Of a DNA stretch of 64,000 nucleotides, positions 8,640 to 17,146 are shown piece by piece. Each line of letters starts with the position of its first letter. Position 1 is the first letter of the stretch. Made by a program: the position numbers and the translations under genes. Below the pieces are notes generated by a model. It was not told the origin of the DNA and searched no databases. It saw nothing but the letters and a program-made list of their open reading frames with translations. The stretch comes from Halobacillus faecis (GTDB taxonomy: Bacteria; Bacillota; Bacilli; Bacillales; Halobacillaceae): the NCBI RefSeq assembly GCF_007991335.1, contig NZ_BJYD01000004.1, forward strand, positions 1 to 64,000, written 5' to 3'.

Positions 8640-8963
8640 TGGAAACATTTCTTTATTCCAAGGTGAGCGATCCTTACTCTTTCATACTTTCTTCTTATAG
8701 AATCAATTTTTGTATCCATGTGTTAGAAGATGTTGGGTGGAAGGAGAACCTGCTCCCCGAACAACTAAACTCAAACAAACGTCTCGGAATTAAATGTCCG
8801 TTAAATCTTCTTTATTGTGGTATAAAGCTTAGGAATAAGGTGGACACATAAGGACGTATATTGATTAAGGCATGTCTTCCCAGTGTCTATCAATCGCTCT
8901 ATTACCTCTCTATTACCTCTCTATTACCTCTCACAAAATCTTCTAGTTTTATACTATTTCACA
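8640..8963. other. Intergenic region without a supportable gene
   Basis: About 320 bp between efp and the spoIIIA promoter. A 70-codon open frame here has no family likeness and no ribosome site. The only structure seen is a short tandem repeat at 8898-8930. In Bacillus subtilis this position holds yqhV, which is absent. Confidence 0.6.
8898..8930 (+). repeat. Three tandem copies of an 11-bp repeat
   Basis: TCTATTACCTC occurs three times without spacing (8898-8908, 8909-8919, 8920-8930) just upstream of the spoIIIA promoter. Copy number may vary between strains. Confidence 0.9.
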
Positions 8964-8993
8964 GTCATAAGCTCTCAGTATGCACATACATAT
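8964..8993 (+). promoter_or_regulatory. Sigma-E promoter of the spoIIIA operon
   Basis: GTCATAA (8964-8970), a 14-bp spacer and CATACATAT (8985-8993) closely match the mother-cell sigma-E consensus (ATA at -35, CATACA-T at -10). It lies 30 bp before spoIIIAA. Bacillus subtilis spoIIIA is sigma-E dependent. Confidence 0.75.
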
Positions 8994-9023
8994 GAAGTAA
9001 ACCAAATAAAGGAGTAGGAGAGG

Positions 9024-10001
9024 ATGAAGGAGATTATACGTTTGTTTCCGCCCTCTATCCAACATCTCTTAAAAAGTGAGGTCCAATGGAAGAGTGTGCA
9101 GGAGATCCGTTTAAGGATCGGTCGTCCGATAGAGATTCTTGATAATAATTGTGTTGACTCCATTGAGACTGCAGTGATGACTGTTGAGCATCTCTCTTTC
9201 GTCCTAAATCAGATCAGTCAGTTCTCCCTCTACCGTTTCAAGGAAGAATTGAAAGAGGGATTTATTACGATTGAGGGTGGCCATAGGGTAGGTTTGGCTG
9301 GCAAGACAAACACTCATCAGGATCATGTAGAAACGTTAAAGCACATATCCTTTATGAACATCAGAGTTGCTAGAGCTACATCTGGGAATATTGACTCCCT
9401 CATTCCACACCTTTATCAATCTGGGCGCTGGATGAGTACACTGGTCATCGGACCTCCGCAATCAGGAAAAACCACACTCCTGAGGGAATTGGCGCGTTAC
9501 ATTGGATCTGATCAACAAGGGTATCGCGCGGCGAAAGTGGCAATTGTGGACGAGCGTTCCGAAATTGCAGCAAGTATGAGGGGTGTTCCTCAGCTTGATG
9601 TGGGTTTTCGTACAGATGTGATGGATGCTTGCCCTAAAGCAGAAGGCATGATGATGATGATTCGTTCGATGTCACCTGAAGTGTTAATTGTAGACGAAAT
9701 TGGTGGACAAAAAGATGCAGAAGCAGTACGAGAGGCTACTTATACAGGGGTAGAAGTTATTTGCAGTATTCATGGTCAAAGTTTCTCAGGTGTAAAGAAG
9801 CGGCCATCAGCCAAACAATTAATGGAGGAGAGAGTGTTTCAACGCTATCTTGTCTTGGACCGGATGTCACCTCAAAGTGAAAGAAATTGGACAGTACTCG
9901 ATCAATCGGGAGATCTACTGATTCAGGGCAAGGGGAGGGGATCGCATGCAATGGATCGGGGCCGTCATCGTATTGACCGTTACGACCTGGGCAGGGTTTG
10001 A
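9024..10001 (+). CDS. spoIIIAA: Stage III sporulation protein AA, secretion-type ATPase
   Basis: A 325-residue cytoplasmic ATPase of the SpoIIIA-SpoIIQ channel that links mother cell and forespore. It resembles type II/IV secretion ATPases. Walker A GPPQSGKT is at 143-150 and the Walker B strand reads VLIVDEIGG. The C-terminus is somewhat longer than in Bacillus subtilis (about 307 residues) and runs 56 bp into spoIIIAB in another frame. First gene of an eight-gene operon behind a sigma-E promoter. Confidence 0.94.
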   Translation: MKEIIRLFPPSIQHLLKSEVQWKSVQEIRLRIGRPIEILDNNCVDSIETAVMTVEHLSFVLNQISQFSLYRFKEELKEGFITIEGGHRVGLAGKTNTHQDHVETLKHISFMNIRVARATSGNIDSLIPHLYQSGRWMSTLVIGPPQSGKTTLLRELARYIGSDQQGYRAAKVAIVDERSEIAASMRGVPQLDVGFRTDVMDACPKAEGMMMMIRSMSPEVLIVDEIGGQKDAEAVREATYTGVEVICSIHGQSFSGVKKRPSAKQLMEERVFQRYLVLDRMSPQSERNWTVLDQSGDLLIQGKGRGSHAMDRGRHRIDRYDLGRV

Positions 10002-10455
10002 TATGGCTTCCCGTTTTAAGAAGCGTCCGGGACATATTCGGCAATGGAAAAATGCTTTACAGATGATAGAGGCAGAGATGGTTTATGGACAATCTTCGCT
10101 ACTGGAAGTTTGTGAGAATCTATCTACACATTTACCGAAACCCATTAATAAGTTCTTTGAAGGGATACTGAACGAAAATGGAGTTTGGGATGACTTTTAT
10201 TCCTTATGGTCCAAACAGTTAAAGAAACACTGGTCGTTGAACGCGTTGTCGAAAAACGAATATGAAATTCTGATGCAGTTTGGCAGGACGCTTGGACAGC
10301 ACGATCTGGAGCAGCAGCAAAAACAGATTCAACTCACCATCCATCACCTTGACCGTGAACTGCATGATGCCCTGGAAGTCGGTGATCAATATCAAAAGAT
10401 GGCGAAAGGGATGGGGATATTAAGCGGGCTGCTCGTCATCATTCTAATCATGTAG
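9946..10455 (+). CDS. spoIIIAB: Stage III sporulation protein AB
   Basis: A 169-residue membrane protein with helices at both ends (about 3-20 and 152-169) and a soluble helical middle, resembling GspF-type platform proteins. Size matches Bacillus subtilis SpoIIIAB (171). The ATG is preceded by AGGGGAGGGG inside the end of spoIIIAA, so translation is probably coupled. Acts in the mother-cell membrane as part of the feeding-tube channel. Confidence 0.92.
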   Translation: MQWIGAVIVLTVTTWAGFDMASRFKKRPGHIRQWKNALQMIEAEMVYGQSSLLEVCENLSTHLPKPINKFFEGILNENGVWDDFYSLWSKQLKKHWSLNALSKNEYEILMQFGRTLGQHDLEQQQKQIQLTIHHLDRELHDALEVGDQYQKMAKGMGILSGLLVIILIM

Positions 10456-10504
10456 ATGCTTTAGCAAGGTCTATATGGATTTTACAAAAGGGGGAAGAGG
10501 CATT

Positions 10505-10711
10505 GTGCTCCAAGATGCAACGATATTATTCCAAATAGCTGGTGTCGGTATTATTGTCGCGATGATCCATAGCATCCTGAAACAGATGGGAAAAGAAGAG
10601 ATTGCACAGGCTGTGACCTTGACCGGTTTCATCATAGTATTATTTATCGTTCTCCACAGGCTCGCCGATCTGTTTCAACAAATCAAGTCTGTTTTTCTTT
10701 ACCAGGGGTAA
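10505..10711 (+). CDS. spoIIIAC: Stage III sporulation protein AC
   Basis: A 68-residue, two-helix membrane protein of the SpoIIIA complex. The open frame begins at 10475, but the GTG at 10505 is chosen because GGGGGAAGAGG lies directly upstream and the resulting 68 residues equal the Bacillus subtilis length. The FQIAGVGI and QMGKEE segments are characteristic. Three bases separate it from spoIIIAD. Confidence 0.9.
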   Translation: MLQDATILFQIAGVGIIVAMIHSILKQMGKEEIAQAVTLTGFIIVLFIVLHRLADLFQQIKSVFLYQG

Positions 10712-10714
10712 CTC

Positions 10715-11107
10715 ATGGATATTATTCAAATTGTTTCCTTAGGATTAGTGGCGGCTTTGTTGATTTTACTCTTAAAGGAACACAAATCTTCGGTCGCTTT
10801 TCTTCTCCTTTTATTCACAGTCATCATCTTGTTCTTAACCATCCTTGATCAGGTACGGCATATCTTTTCCCTGTTGTCTTACATGGCAGAAAAGGCCCAG
10901 GTCGAACCTGTGTACTTTAAGACCATTTTAAAAATTATTGGCATTGCCTATATCGCAGAATTTGGGGCTCAACTTATTCGAGATGCCGGACTAAATTCCT
11001 TGGCTTCTAAAGTGGAACTTGCAGGGAAATTGTTCATCTTAATGCTTGCCATACCGATTGTGACAGCTGTGATTGAGACCATATTGAATTTTATTCCAGG
11101 GGCATAG
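10715..11107 (+). CDS. spoIIIAD: Stage III sporulation protein AD
   Basis: A 130-residue polytopic membrane protein with about four helices. It is the usual partner and distant paralogue of SpoIIIAC, and the IGIAYIAEFGAQLIRDAG segment is a family signature. Acts in the outer forespore membrane as part of the SpoIIIA machine. Confidence 0.92.
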   Translation: MDIIQIVSLGLVAALLILLLKEHKSSVAFLLLLFTVIILFLTILDQVRHIFSLLSYMAEKAQVEPVYFKTILKIIGIAYIAEFGAQLIRDAGLNSLASKVELAGKLFILMLAIPIVTAVIETILNFIPGA

Positions 11108-11126
11108 GATACTTGGGAGGGATGCC

Positions 11127-12305
11127 ATGAAACGGCTCGTGTTGTGTTGTCTAATCATAATCGGTTGCTTGAACTCTCCAATCACCGTTGCTGCGTCTCC
11201 CTCCCCAGCCCCTGCAGATGCTAATGCTGATCTTTCCATGCTCGACCAGGTATCTACAGAAGAGTTGGAGGAAAGTTGGAATCAATTGAACCAACAGTAT
11301 GGAGATTATCTGCCTAGCTTTCATACGAATAATTTCCGTGAATTTATTCAAAGTGAAAGTTCCGTTGAATCATCCGGTTGGTTTTCTGGTATTCTGGAAT
11401 TCTTTTTCCATGAGCTACTCCTCAACGGAAAATTGTTAGCTTCCCTACTGTTTTTGACACTGTTCAGTACTTTGCTTCATTCGGTGCAGTCTGCATTTGA
11501 AAATTCTGTAGTAAGTAAGATTGCGTACATGGTGGTTTACCTTGTTTTATTGACGCTTGCTCTTGAGAGCTTCCGGCAGGTAATTGAATATACGCTTGGA
11601 GCCATAGAACGGATGAGCAGCTTTATGATCGGGTTGATTCCCCTTCTGCTTGGGATCATGGCTTCATTTAGTCACTTGATGTCGATTTCCTTTTTTCATC
11701 CTATTATTATTGCACTTGTCCAGTCCAGTGGCTTGTTAGTCAAGTACTTGCTCATCCCATTGTTTGCCTCCTCCGCGCTTTTGCTGATTGTTGGGAGTTT
11801 GAATGAAACATATAAAGTAGACCAATTGGCTGAACTTCTTAGGAAAACCGGAATGGCAATCATGGGTGTATTTTTAACCATATTTCTTGGAGTAATTTCT
11901 GTCCAGGGAACAGTGACTGCGGTACAGGACGGAATTACGATGAAAACGGCTCGTTTTGTCACAGGGAATTTCGTACCAGTGGTGGGGAGGTTGTTTACGG
12001 ATGCCACCGACACAATCCTTGGAGCATCCCTTGTATTAAAAAACACACTGGGAATTGCCGGTGTGGTGATATTACTTGGGATTGCAGTATTTCCAGCTAT
12101 AAAAGTTTTAGCCATTGCGCTCATTTATAAGATTGCAGCAGCCCTTCTTCAGCCCCTGGGGGACGGGCCGATTATTCAGGCGATGGATGTTGTCAGCAGG
12201 CATATTCTTTATATATTCGCAGCACTATTAATGGTTTCCATGATGTTTTTTCTCGTTATCGTCATCATGGTGGCGGCTAGCAACATAACGATGATGGTCA
12301 GATAG
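11127..12305 (+). CDS. spoIIIAE: Stage III sporulation protein AE
   Basis: A 392-residue protein with a probable cleavable signal peptide (1-23), a short extracytoplasmic region and then about eight membrane helices. It is the largest membrane component of the SpoIIIA-SpoIIQ channel. A GGGAGG ribosome site precedes the ATG. The complementary frames in this gene are shadows. Confidence 0.93.
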   Translation: MKRLVLCCLIIIGCLNSPITVAASPSPAPADANADLSMLDQVSTEELEESWNQLNQQYGDYLPSFHTNNFREFIQSESSVESSGWFSGILEFFFHELLLNGKLLASLLFLTLFSTLLHSVQSAFENSVVSKIAYMVVYLVLLTLALESFRQVIEYTLGAIERMSSFMIGLIPLLLGIMASFSHLMSISFFHPIIIALVQSSGLLVKYLLIPLFASSALLLIVGSLNETYKVDQLAELLRKTGMAIMGVFLTIFLGVISVQGTVTAVQDGITMKTARFVTGNFVPVVGRLFTDATDTILGASLVLKNTLGIAGVVILLGIAVFPAIKVLAIALIYKIAAALLQPLGDGPIIQAMDVVSRHILYIFAALLMVSMMFFLVIVIMVAASNITMMVR

Positions 12306-12315
12306 GGTGGTGAAC

Positions 12316-12918
12316 ATGGAGTATCTCATTGAGTGGATTACAAAAATTGTCCTGTTTCTTTTATTGGCAATGGTAGCTGATGCCCTTCTTCCTTCCGGAG
12401 TCATGAAGAAATACGCTCGTCTGGTCTTGTCTATTTTGTTACTGCTGATCTTTCTGGGGCCACTCTTACAAATCTTGAATATTGATCCTGATCGCCTTGT
12501 CCAACAGGCAGATTTGACCATGCAACAACAATTAGATGCAGAAGTTTTTGATGAAAACGTAGAATCAAAGAAAAATGAAATACTCGCCGGACAAGATGCA
12601 TATAAATTAGAACAAGTTACCAAGGCTCTTGCAGCTGAAATTGAAACACCATTAAAAGAAGAACAAAACCTGGTTCTCGTCGATGCTGAAATGAGCTTCC
12701 ATCAACAACCCTACAGTTTGGAATCGTTGGACAAGCTGACCCTCACGGTTTCACGTGATGAACTGACCCAGTCGGTCGAAGATGTAGAGATCTCTATTAT
12801 GGATGAAGGCGAAACAGAAGAAGAGAAGCGAGATCCGGAATTACTTAAATGGGTCGCTGACTATCTTGACTTAAACCAAGAACAAATCATTATCCGCTGG
12901 GAGGATGAGGATGAATAA
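12316..12918 (+). CDS. spoIIIAF: Stage III sporulation protein AF
   Basis: About 200 residues: two N-terminal helices (about 5-24 and 33-52) and an extracytoplasmic domain of the ring-building kind found in SpoIIIAF/AG/AH. The frame opens with GTG at 12307 and 12310, but the ATG at 12316 is preferred since AGGGTGGTG then sits at ribosome-site distance. It overlaps spoIIIAG by a few bases. Confidence 0.88.
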   Translation: MEYLIEWITKIVLFLLLAMVADALLPSGVMKKYARLVLSILLLLIFLGPLLQILNIDPDRLVQQADLTMQQQLDAEVFDENVESKKNEILAGQDAYKLEQVTKALAAEIETPLKEEQNLVLVDAEMSFHQQPYSLESLDKLTLTVSRDELTQSVEDVEISIMDEGETEEEKRDPELLKWVADYLDLNQEQIIIRWEDEDE

Positions 12919-13540
12919 ATGGTGGAACAAGCTGACGGAACCTCTATCAAACAAAGAGGGGAGAAAGCTGAATAAAACGAAGTATTTAATTGCCATTGGC
13001 ATTATTGGAGTGCTGATTATTTTAACAAGCAATTGGTTTCAGCCAAACGATTCTCCTTCACCGGCTCTTGATGAAGGGAATGTCCAAAGTCAATCGGGTG
13101 AAGGTGCATCAGCTGCACAAACTCCTGAGATGACGGACTCTATTTCACAGTTGGAAGCTGAATATGAAAAACAGCTCAAACCTCTTCTTGAGAACATACA
13201 AGGAGTAAGTGCTGTGGACATCATGATCAATCTGTCATCGACACATAAAAAAGTGTACGATAAAAATTTAATCGTTGGAAAACAAACCACCAAGGAAAAT
13301 GATAAGAACGGAGGCGAACGTGAAATTGAGGATTATTCGAGAGAACAGCAGCTAGTTCTCGTCCGTCAAGGCGATCGGGAAGTTCCGCTGCTAACGCAAA
13401 CATCTAAGCCGGACGTAAGCGGGGTTTTCGTAACAGCCGAGGGGGTCGATCAAATGCAGGTGAAAGCGTGGGTGGTGGAAGCTGTCTCTAGAGTTTTGGA
13501 TGTCCCGACTCACAGGATTTCTGTCTTGCCTAAACAATAA
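12911..13540 (+). CDS. spoIIIAG: Stage III sporulation protein AG
   Basis: A 209-residue single-pass protein (helix about 27-45) with an acidic linker and a C-terminal ring-building domain. SpoIIIAG of Bacillus subtilis forms a 30-mer ring in the intermembrane space. The ATG at 12911 is chosen over 12905 because GGGAGG ends about 6 bases before it. It overlaps the end of spoIIIAF. Confidence 0.9.
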   Translation: MNKWWNKLTEPLSNKEGRKLNKTKYLIAIGIIGVLIILTSNWFQPNDSPSPALDEGNVQSQSGEGASAAQTPEMTDSISQLEAEYEKQLKPLLENIQGVSAVDIMINLSSTHKKVYDKNLIVGKQTTKENDKNGGEREIEDYSREQQLVLVRQGDREVPLLTQTSKPDVSGVFVTAEGVDQMQVKAWVVEAVSRVLDVPTHRISVLPKQ

Positions 13541-13552
13541 GGAGGGGTTACT

Positions 13553-14104
13553 TTGGTTAAAAAACAAACGGTTTGGTTGTTGACAATGTTGAGTCTCTTG
13601 ATTGTTCTAAGCGTATATTACATGACATCCCCGGACAATGGTGAAATGGCTTTTATACAGGAAGATGAATGGGCAGAGATCACGGAAGACGCTGCTGGAC
13701 AAGAAGGCGTAGAAACGACAGGTGATGGCACCGTCATATCGCAAATTTCTACCGATGAACTTTTCTCAGCCATTCGTCTGGATATGCAGAATCAACGTGA
13801 TCAAATGCAGGAACAATTATCCGAAATCGTTGCCTCCAGCGACTTTAGTACAGAAGAGAAAAATGAAGCCTTAGAAAAAATGGAGACAATCAAAGCAAAC
13901 CAATCCAAAGAATCCATCATTGAAAATACCATCCGTGCAAGTGCTTCCTACGATGATGTCCTAGTAAGGGCTGAAGACGATGTCGTCCACGTTACAGTAA
14001 AAGCGGATGAGTTATCGAAAACAGAAACGAACAACATCATTCAAATGGTATCTGACGAATTTGGGCAGAAAGAAGTCCAAGTACAATTCCAGCCAGCTGG
14101 CTGA
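13553..14104 (+). CDS. spoIIIAH: Stage III sporulation protein AH
   Basis: A 183-residue single-pass protein, N-terminal helix at about 6-24 (KKQTVWLLTMLSLLIVL), with the C-terminal ring-building domain that meets SpoIIQ of the forespore. It starts with TTG after a strong GGAGGGG. It is shorter than Bacillus subtilis SpoIIIAH (218), mainly in the linker after the membrane helix. Last gene of the operon; a terminator follows. Confidence 0.92.
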   Translation: MVKKQTVWLLTMLSLLIVLSVYYMTSPDNGEMAFIQEDEWAEITEDAAGQEGVETTGDGTVISQISTDELFSAIRLDMQNQRDQMQEQLSEIVASSDFSTEEKNEALEKMETIKANQSKESIIENTIRASASYDDVLVRAEDDVVHVTVKADELSKTETNNIIQMVSDEFGQKEVQVQFQPAG

Positions 14105-14113
14105 AAATAAAGC

Positions 14114-14156
14114 GAAAGCCTCAATCCTTAAAAAAAGGAATGAGGCTTTTGTTTTA
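14114..14156 (+). terminator. Terminator of the spoIIIA operon
   Basis: AAAGCCTCA (14115-14123) pairs with TGAGGCTTT (14141-14149), extended by inner ATCCTT/AAGGAA pairing, followed by a T-rich tail. Confidence 0.85.
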
Positions 14157-14236
14157 TTTTCCCTTCCAGGTCTTCTTGAACATATTGGCAGGATTGTGGA
14201 AGACCCGAAATTAAGATGCTTCGAGGTTTGTTACTA

Positions 14237-14420
14237 AGTTGAGCGTCAGGAATGGCTGGGAAGCTACTCATCTAGCGGGGCGATTCCGAATTTGACATTT
14301 TCCTGTGGGGGAGTGGCGATCTTCCTCGGACTTTGTCCTGCGGAATCTCGCTGATCTCCTCTCTCCCACGAGAGCTTCCCAACCACCCCATTTATTTTAA
14401 TAAAATACGAACCCTTCACA
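14237..14420 (+). repeat. Dispersed intergenic repeat, copy A
   Basis: This non-coding stretch shares several blocks, in order, with the minus strand of 31612-31714. They are AGTTGAG at the left edge, TGTGGGGGAGTGGCGA, CTTCCCAACCACCCCATT, and ACGAACCC at the right edge. Copy A is longer, with extra sequence between the blocks. The GGGGGAGTGG and CCAACCACCCC blocks can pair, so a transcript would fold. Minus-strand frames across it are not believable genes. Inferred to be a genome-wide repeat family. Confidence 0.7.
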
Positions 14421-14609
14421 GTGGGAGGGTGCTTTCCGCATGGGAAATCGTCTTTGGGAGTTGATTTCTCTCCAATTACCATGGCATAAGAGCAGCATAT
14501 TCCGTGGGTGTTTTCGAGATATTTAAATAACAAAGGTGCGGAGGATGGGGTAGTTGTCAGAATATTACTGGAGGTTATTCTTGTAGCGAGTTGCAGGGAG
14601 GTGGTAATG

Positions 14610-14649
14610 TATAATAGAATATGAAGAGGTATTAGTACCAGTTTATAAA
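14610..14649 (+). promoter_or_regulatory. accBC promoter with candidate FapR operator
   Basis: A consensus -10 TATAAT lies at 14610-14615. Just downstream, ATTAGTACC (14631-14639) is a perfect left half of the FapR operator, and the following AGTTTATAAA is a degenerate right half. FapR boxes commonly sit in this transcribed leader position, and FapR controls fatty-acid synthesis by sensing malonyl-CoA. No good -35 was found. Confidence 0.45.
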
Positions 14650-14679
14650 AAGTAACTTTACATAAGAGGGGTGCCACAA

Positions 14680-15189
14680 ATGCTAAAGGTACAAGAAATC
14701 AGAGAAATCATTAAGTTGATTGATCAGTCCAATATTGATGAGTTTTCTTATGAAGCAAACGGAACAAAAGTTCACATGAAGAAGCCACAGGGACAGGTTG
14801 TTTCTGAACCTGTACAAGTTCAACAACCTGTACAAGCTCCGGTAAAACCAGAGCCAAAACATGAAGCTGTTGAGCAAGCACCAAAACAAGAGGTGAAAGA
14901 AGAAACAGCTGAGAACGAAGCTCCAAAGGCACAAGGAAATGCCGATTATGACGCAGAGGTGAAATCACCGATGGTCGGAACTTTCTATGCATCTCCTTCC
15001 CCTGAAGAAGATGTGTATGTAAAAGTCGGAGACACAGTAAAAGAAGATTCCGTCGTCTGTATCGTTGAAGCGATGAAATTATTTAATGAGATTGAAGCGG
15101 AAGTATCTGGAGAGATCGTTGAGATTCTCGTTAAAGACGGTGAATTAGTGGAATATGGTCAGCCGTTGTTCCGCGTGAAGTCCAAGTAA
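14680..15189 (+). CDS. accB: Biotin carboxyl carrier protein of acetyl-CoA carboxylase
   Basis: A 169-residue carrier: N-terminal helix, a Pro/Gln/Glu-rich flexible linker (about 40-85), and the C-terminal biotinyl domain with the EAMKL motif, biotin site Lys133. It shuttles carboxybiotin between AccC and AccAD to make malonyl-CoA. The ATG at 14680 is preferred over the GTG at 14671, since AGAGGGG (14665-14671) is its ribosome site. accC follows after 16 bp. Confidence 0.95.
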   Translation: MLKVQEIREIIKLIDQSNIDEFSYEANGTKVHMKKPQGQVVSEPVQVQQPVQAPVKPEPKHEAVEQAPKQEVKEETAENEAPKAQGNADYDAEVKSPMVGTFYASPSPEEDVYVKVGDTVKEDSVVCIVEAMKLFNEIEAEVSGEIVEILVKDGELVEYGQPLFRVKSK

Positions 15190-15205
15190 ACGGGGGTTTG
15201 AGACG

Positions 15206-16564
15206 TTGATTAAAAAAGTTCTGATAGCAAACAGAGGAGAAATCGCTGTCCGGGTCATCCGCGCTTGCAAAGAGATGGGGATTGAAACCGTAGCGGTTTA
15301 TTCCGAAGCCGATAAAGAAGCGTTGCACGTCCAGATGGCTGACGAAGCGTATTGTGTCGGTCCGACGCTGAGTAAGGACAGTTATTTGAATTACACGAAC
15401 ATTATGAGTGTAGCTACATTAACGGAGACAGATGCGATTCATCCAGGATATGGATTCCTTTCCGAAAATGCAGAGTTCGCTGAGATGTGTGAAGAGTGTA
15501 ACATTACTTTTATTGGACCTTCCTCTTACGCCATCCAAAAGATGGGGACGAAGGACGTCGCTCGTGAAACGATGAGAGAAGCAGGAGTACCTGTTGTTCC
15601 TGGCTCAGCGGGCATAATTAAAGATGAAGAAGATGGGTTGAAAGTTGCTGAAGAGATCGGTTACCCGGTCATTATTAAAGCAACAGCAGGCGGTGGAGGA
15701 AAAGGAATCCGTGTAGCCCGCAATGAGGAAGATTTGAAAAAGGGGATTCGTATGACCCAGCAGGAAGCAGAGACTGCTTTCGGAAATCCTGGTGTCTATA
15801 TCGAGAAATTCATTGAAGATTTCCGCCATGTTGAAATACAAGTCCTTGCCGATAACCACGGGAACGCCGTTCACCTTGGTGAAAGGGATTGTACGATTCA
15901 ACGCCGCCTTCAGAAGCTCATTGAGGAGACACCGTCTCCAGCTATTTCTGAAGCTATGCGTGCCAAAATGGGAGATGCTGCAGTGAAAGCTGCTCTTGCC
16001 GTGAACTATTCTGGTGCGGGTACCGTTGAGTTTATCTATGACAAAGAAGACGATTCTTTCTACTTTATGGAAATGAATACAAGAATTCAAGTTGAACATC
16101 CTGTTACGGAAATGGTGACAGGTGTAGATTTGATTAAAGAAATGTTGTTGATTGCAGATAACCATGAACTTTCCTTCAAGCAAGAAGACATTGAATTCGA
16201 AGGTTGGTCTATTGAATGCAGGATCAATGCGGAAAACCCGTACAAAAACTTTATGCCTTCGGCTGGGAAGATCGATATGTACCTACCTCCAGGTGGACTG
16301 GGTGTAAGGGTTGACTCAGCAGCATACCCTGGCTATATGATTCCGCCTTATTATGATTCTATGGTCGCTAAGCTGATTACGTATGGTCGTGACAGAGATG
16401 AAGCGATTCGCCGGATGAAGCGTGCACTTGATGAATTTGTCATTGAAGGTGTACACACAACCATCCCATTCCACCAACGGATGATGGAACATGAGGTGTT
16501 TGTTGGCGGAGACTTTAACACAAAGTTTTTAGAGAAATATACTATAATGAAGGATGAATCATAA
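15206..16564 (+). CDS. accC: Biotin carboxylase subunit of acetyl-CoA carboxylase
   Basis: A 452-residue ATP-grasp enzyme that carboxylates the biotin on AccB. Visible motifs: ANRGEIAVRVIRACKEMG at the start, the glycine-rich ATP loop KATAGGGGKGIR, HLGERDCTIQRR, and MNTRIQVEHPVTE. Length is typical. It starts with TTG after CGGGGG. Same operon as accB. Confidence 0.96.
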   Translation: MIKKVLIANRGEIAVRVIRACKEMGIETVAVYSEADKEALHVQMADEAYCVGPTLSKDSYLNYTNIMSVATLTETDAIHPGYGFLSENAEFAEMCEECNITFIGPSSYAIQKMGTKDVARETMREAGVPVVPGSAGIIKDEEDGLKVAEEIGYPVIIKATAGGGGKGIRVARNEEDLKKGIRMTQQEAETAFGNPGVYIEKFIEDFRHVEIQVLADNHGNAVHLGERDCTIQRRLQKLIEETPSPAISEAMRAKMGDAAVKAALAVNYSGAGTVEFIYDKEDDSFYFMEMNTRIQVEHPVTEMVTGVDLIKEMLLIADNHELSFKQEDIEFEGWSIECRINAENPYKNFMPSAGKIDMYLPPGGLGVRVDSAAYPGYMIPPYYDSMVAKLITYGRDRDEAIRRMKRALDEFVIEGVHTTIPFHQRMMEHEVFVGGDFNTKFLEKYTIMKDES

Positions 16565-16579
16565 AAAGGAGTGGTCATT

Positions 16580-16984
16580 GTGAGTGATAAGCAATTGTTG
16601 AATGTGACAGATGGATCGACATTAGGTAACATCGAGATTGCTCCTGAAGTCATTGAAGTGATCGCTGGAATCGCTGTTTCTGAAGTAGCTGGTGTTGCTT
16701 CGATGAGAGGTAATTTCGCATCTGGCGTGGCTGAGCGCCTGGGTAAGAAAAACCACGGAAAAGGCGTGAAAGTGGAGCTCACTGAGAATGGCATATTAAT
16801 TGATGCATACGTAGTCATGGACTATGGAATTTCCATACCTGACACAGCACAAAAAATTCAGGACAACACAAGGCAAGCGCTTAAAAACATGACAGCACTT
16901 GATATTAATGAGATCAATGTCCACATTGTCGGCGTACAAATGGAATCAGGGAAAGAGGAAGAAGTAGAAGCAGAAGAATTGTGA
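16580..16984 (+). CDS. yqhY: Asp23/Gls24 family envelope-stress-type protein (YqhY)
   Basis: A 134-residue Asp23/Gls24-domain protein with an acidic C-terminal tail. In Bacillus subtilis YqhY lies directly after accBC and affects lipid synthesis; the same synteny holds here (15 bp after accC). The GTG at 16580 is preferred over that at 16571 because AAAAGGAG then has proper spacing. A terminator follows at once. Confidence 0.88.
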   Translation: MSDKQLLNVTDGSTLGNIEIAPEVIEVIAGIAVSEVAGVASMRGNFASGVAERLGKKNHGKGVKVELTENGILIDAYVVMDYGISIPDTAQKIQDNTRQALKNMTALDINEINVHIVGVQMESGKEEEVEAEEL

Positions 16985-16989
16985 GAGTA

Positions 16990-17027
16990 ATCAGAAAGGG
17001 GGCATTCCCCTTTCTGATTTTTTTGTT
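16990..17027 (+). terminator. Terminator of the accBC-yqhY operon
   Basis: ATCAGAAAGGGG pairs with CCCCTTTCTGAT across a 5-base loop, then a long T run. Confidence 0.9.
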
Positions 17028-17146
17028 TTTTTTCTCCTCCCTCATGTTTGAAGGACAGCGAAAATTCACGATCACCTGATTACAATGGCTTTTATCAAGC
17101 TAAAATGTTATTATTCTAACGGATATTACCTTAAAGGAGAATGAAG

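Noticed and set aside
8639-8851. 70-codon plus-strand frame after efp
   Set aside because: It starts inside the efp terminator, has no ribosome site and no resemblance to yqhV.
8898-8930. CRISPR array
   Set aside because: Repeats are 11 bp and adjacent, with no spacers and no cas genes.
14264-14677. 137-codon minus-strand frame
   Set aside because: It spans the dispersed repeat and the accB promoter, lacks a ribosome site, and shows no domain.
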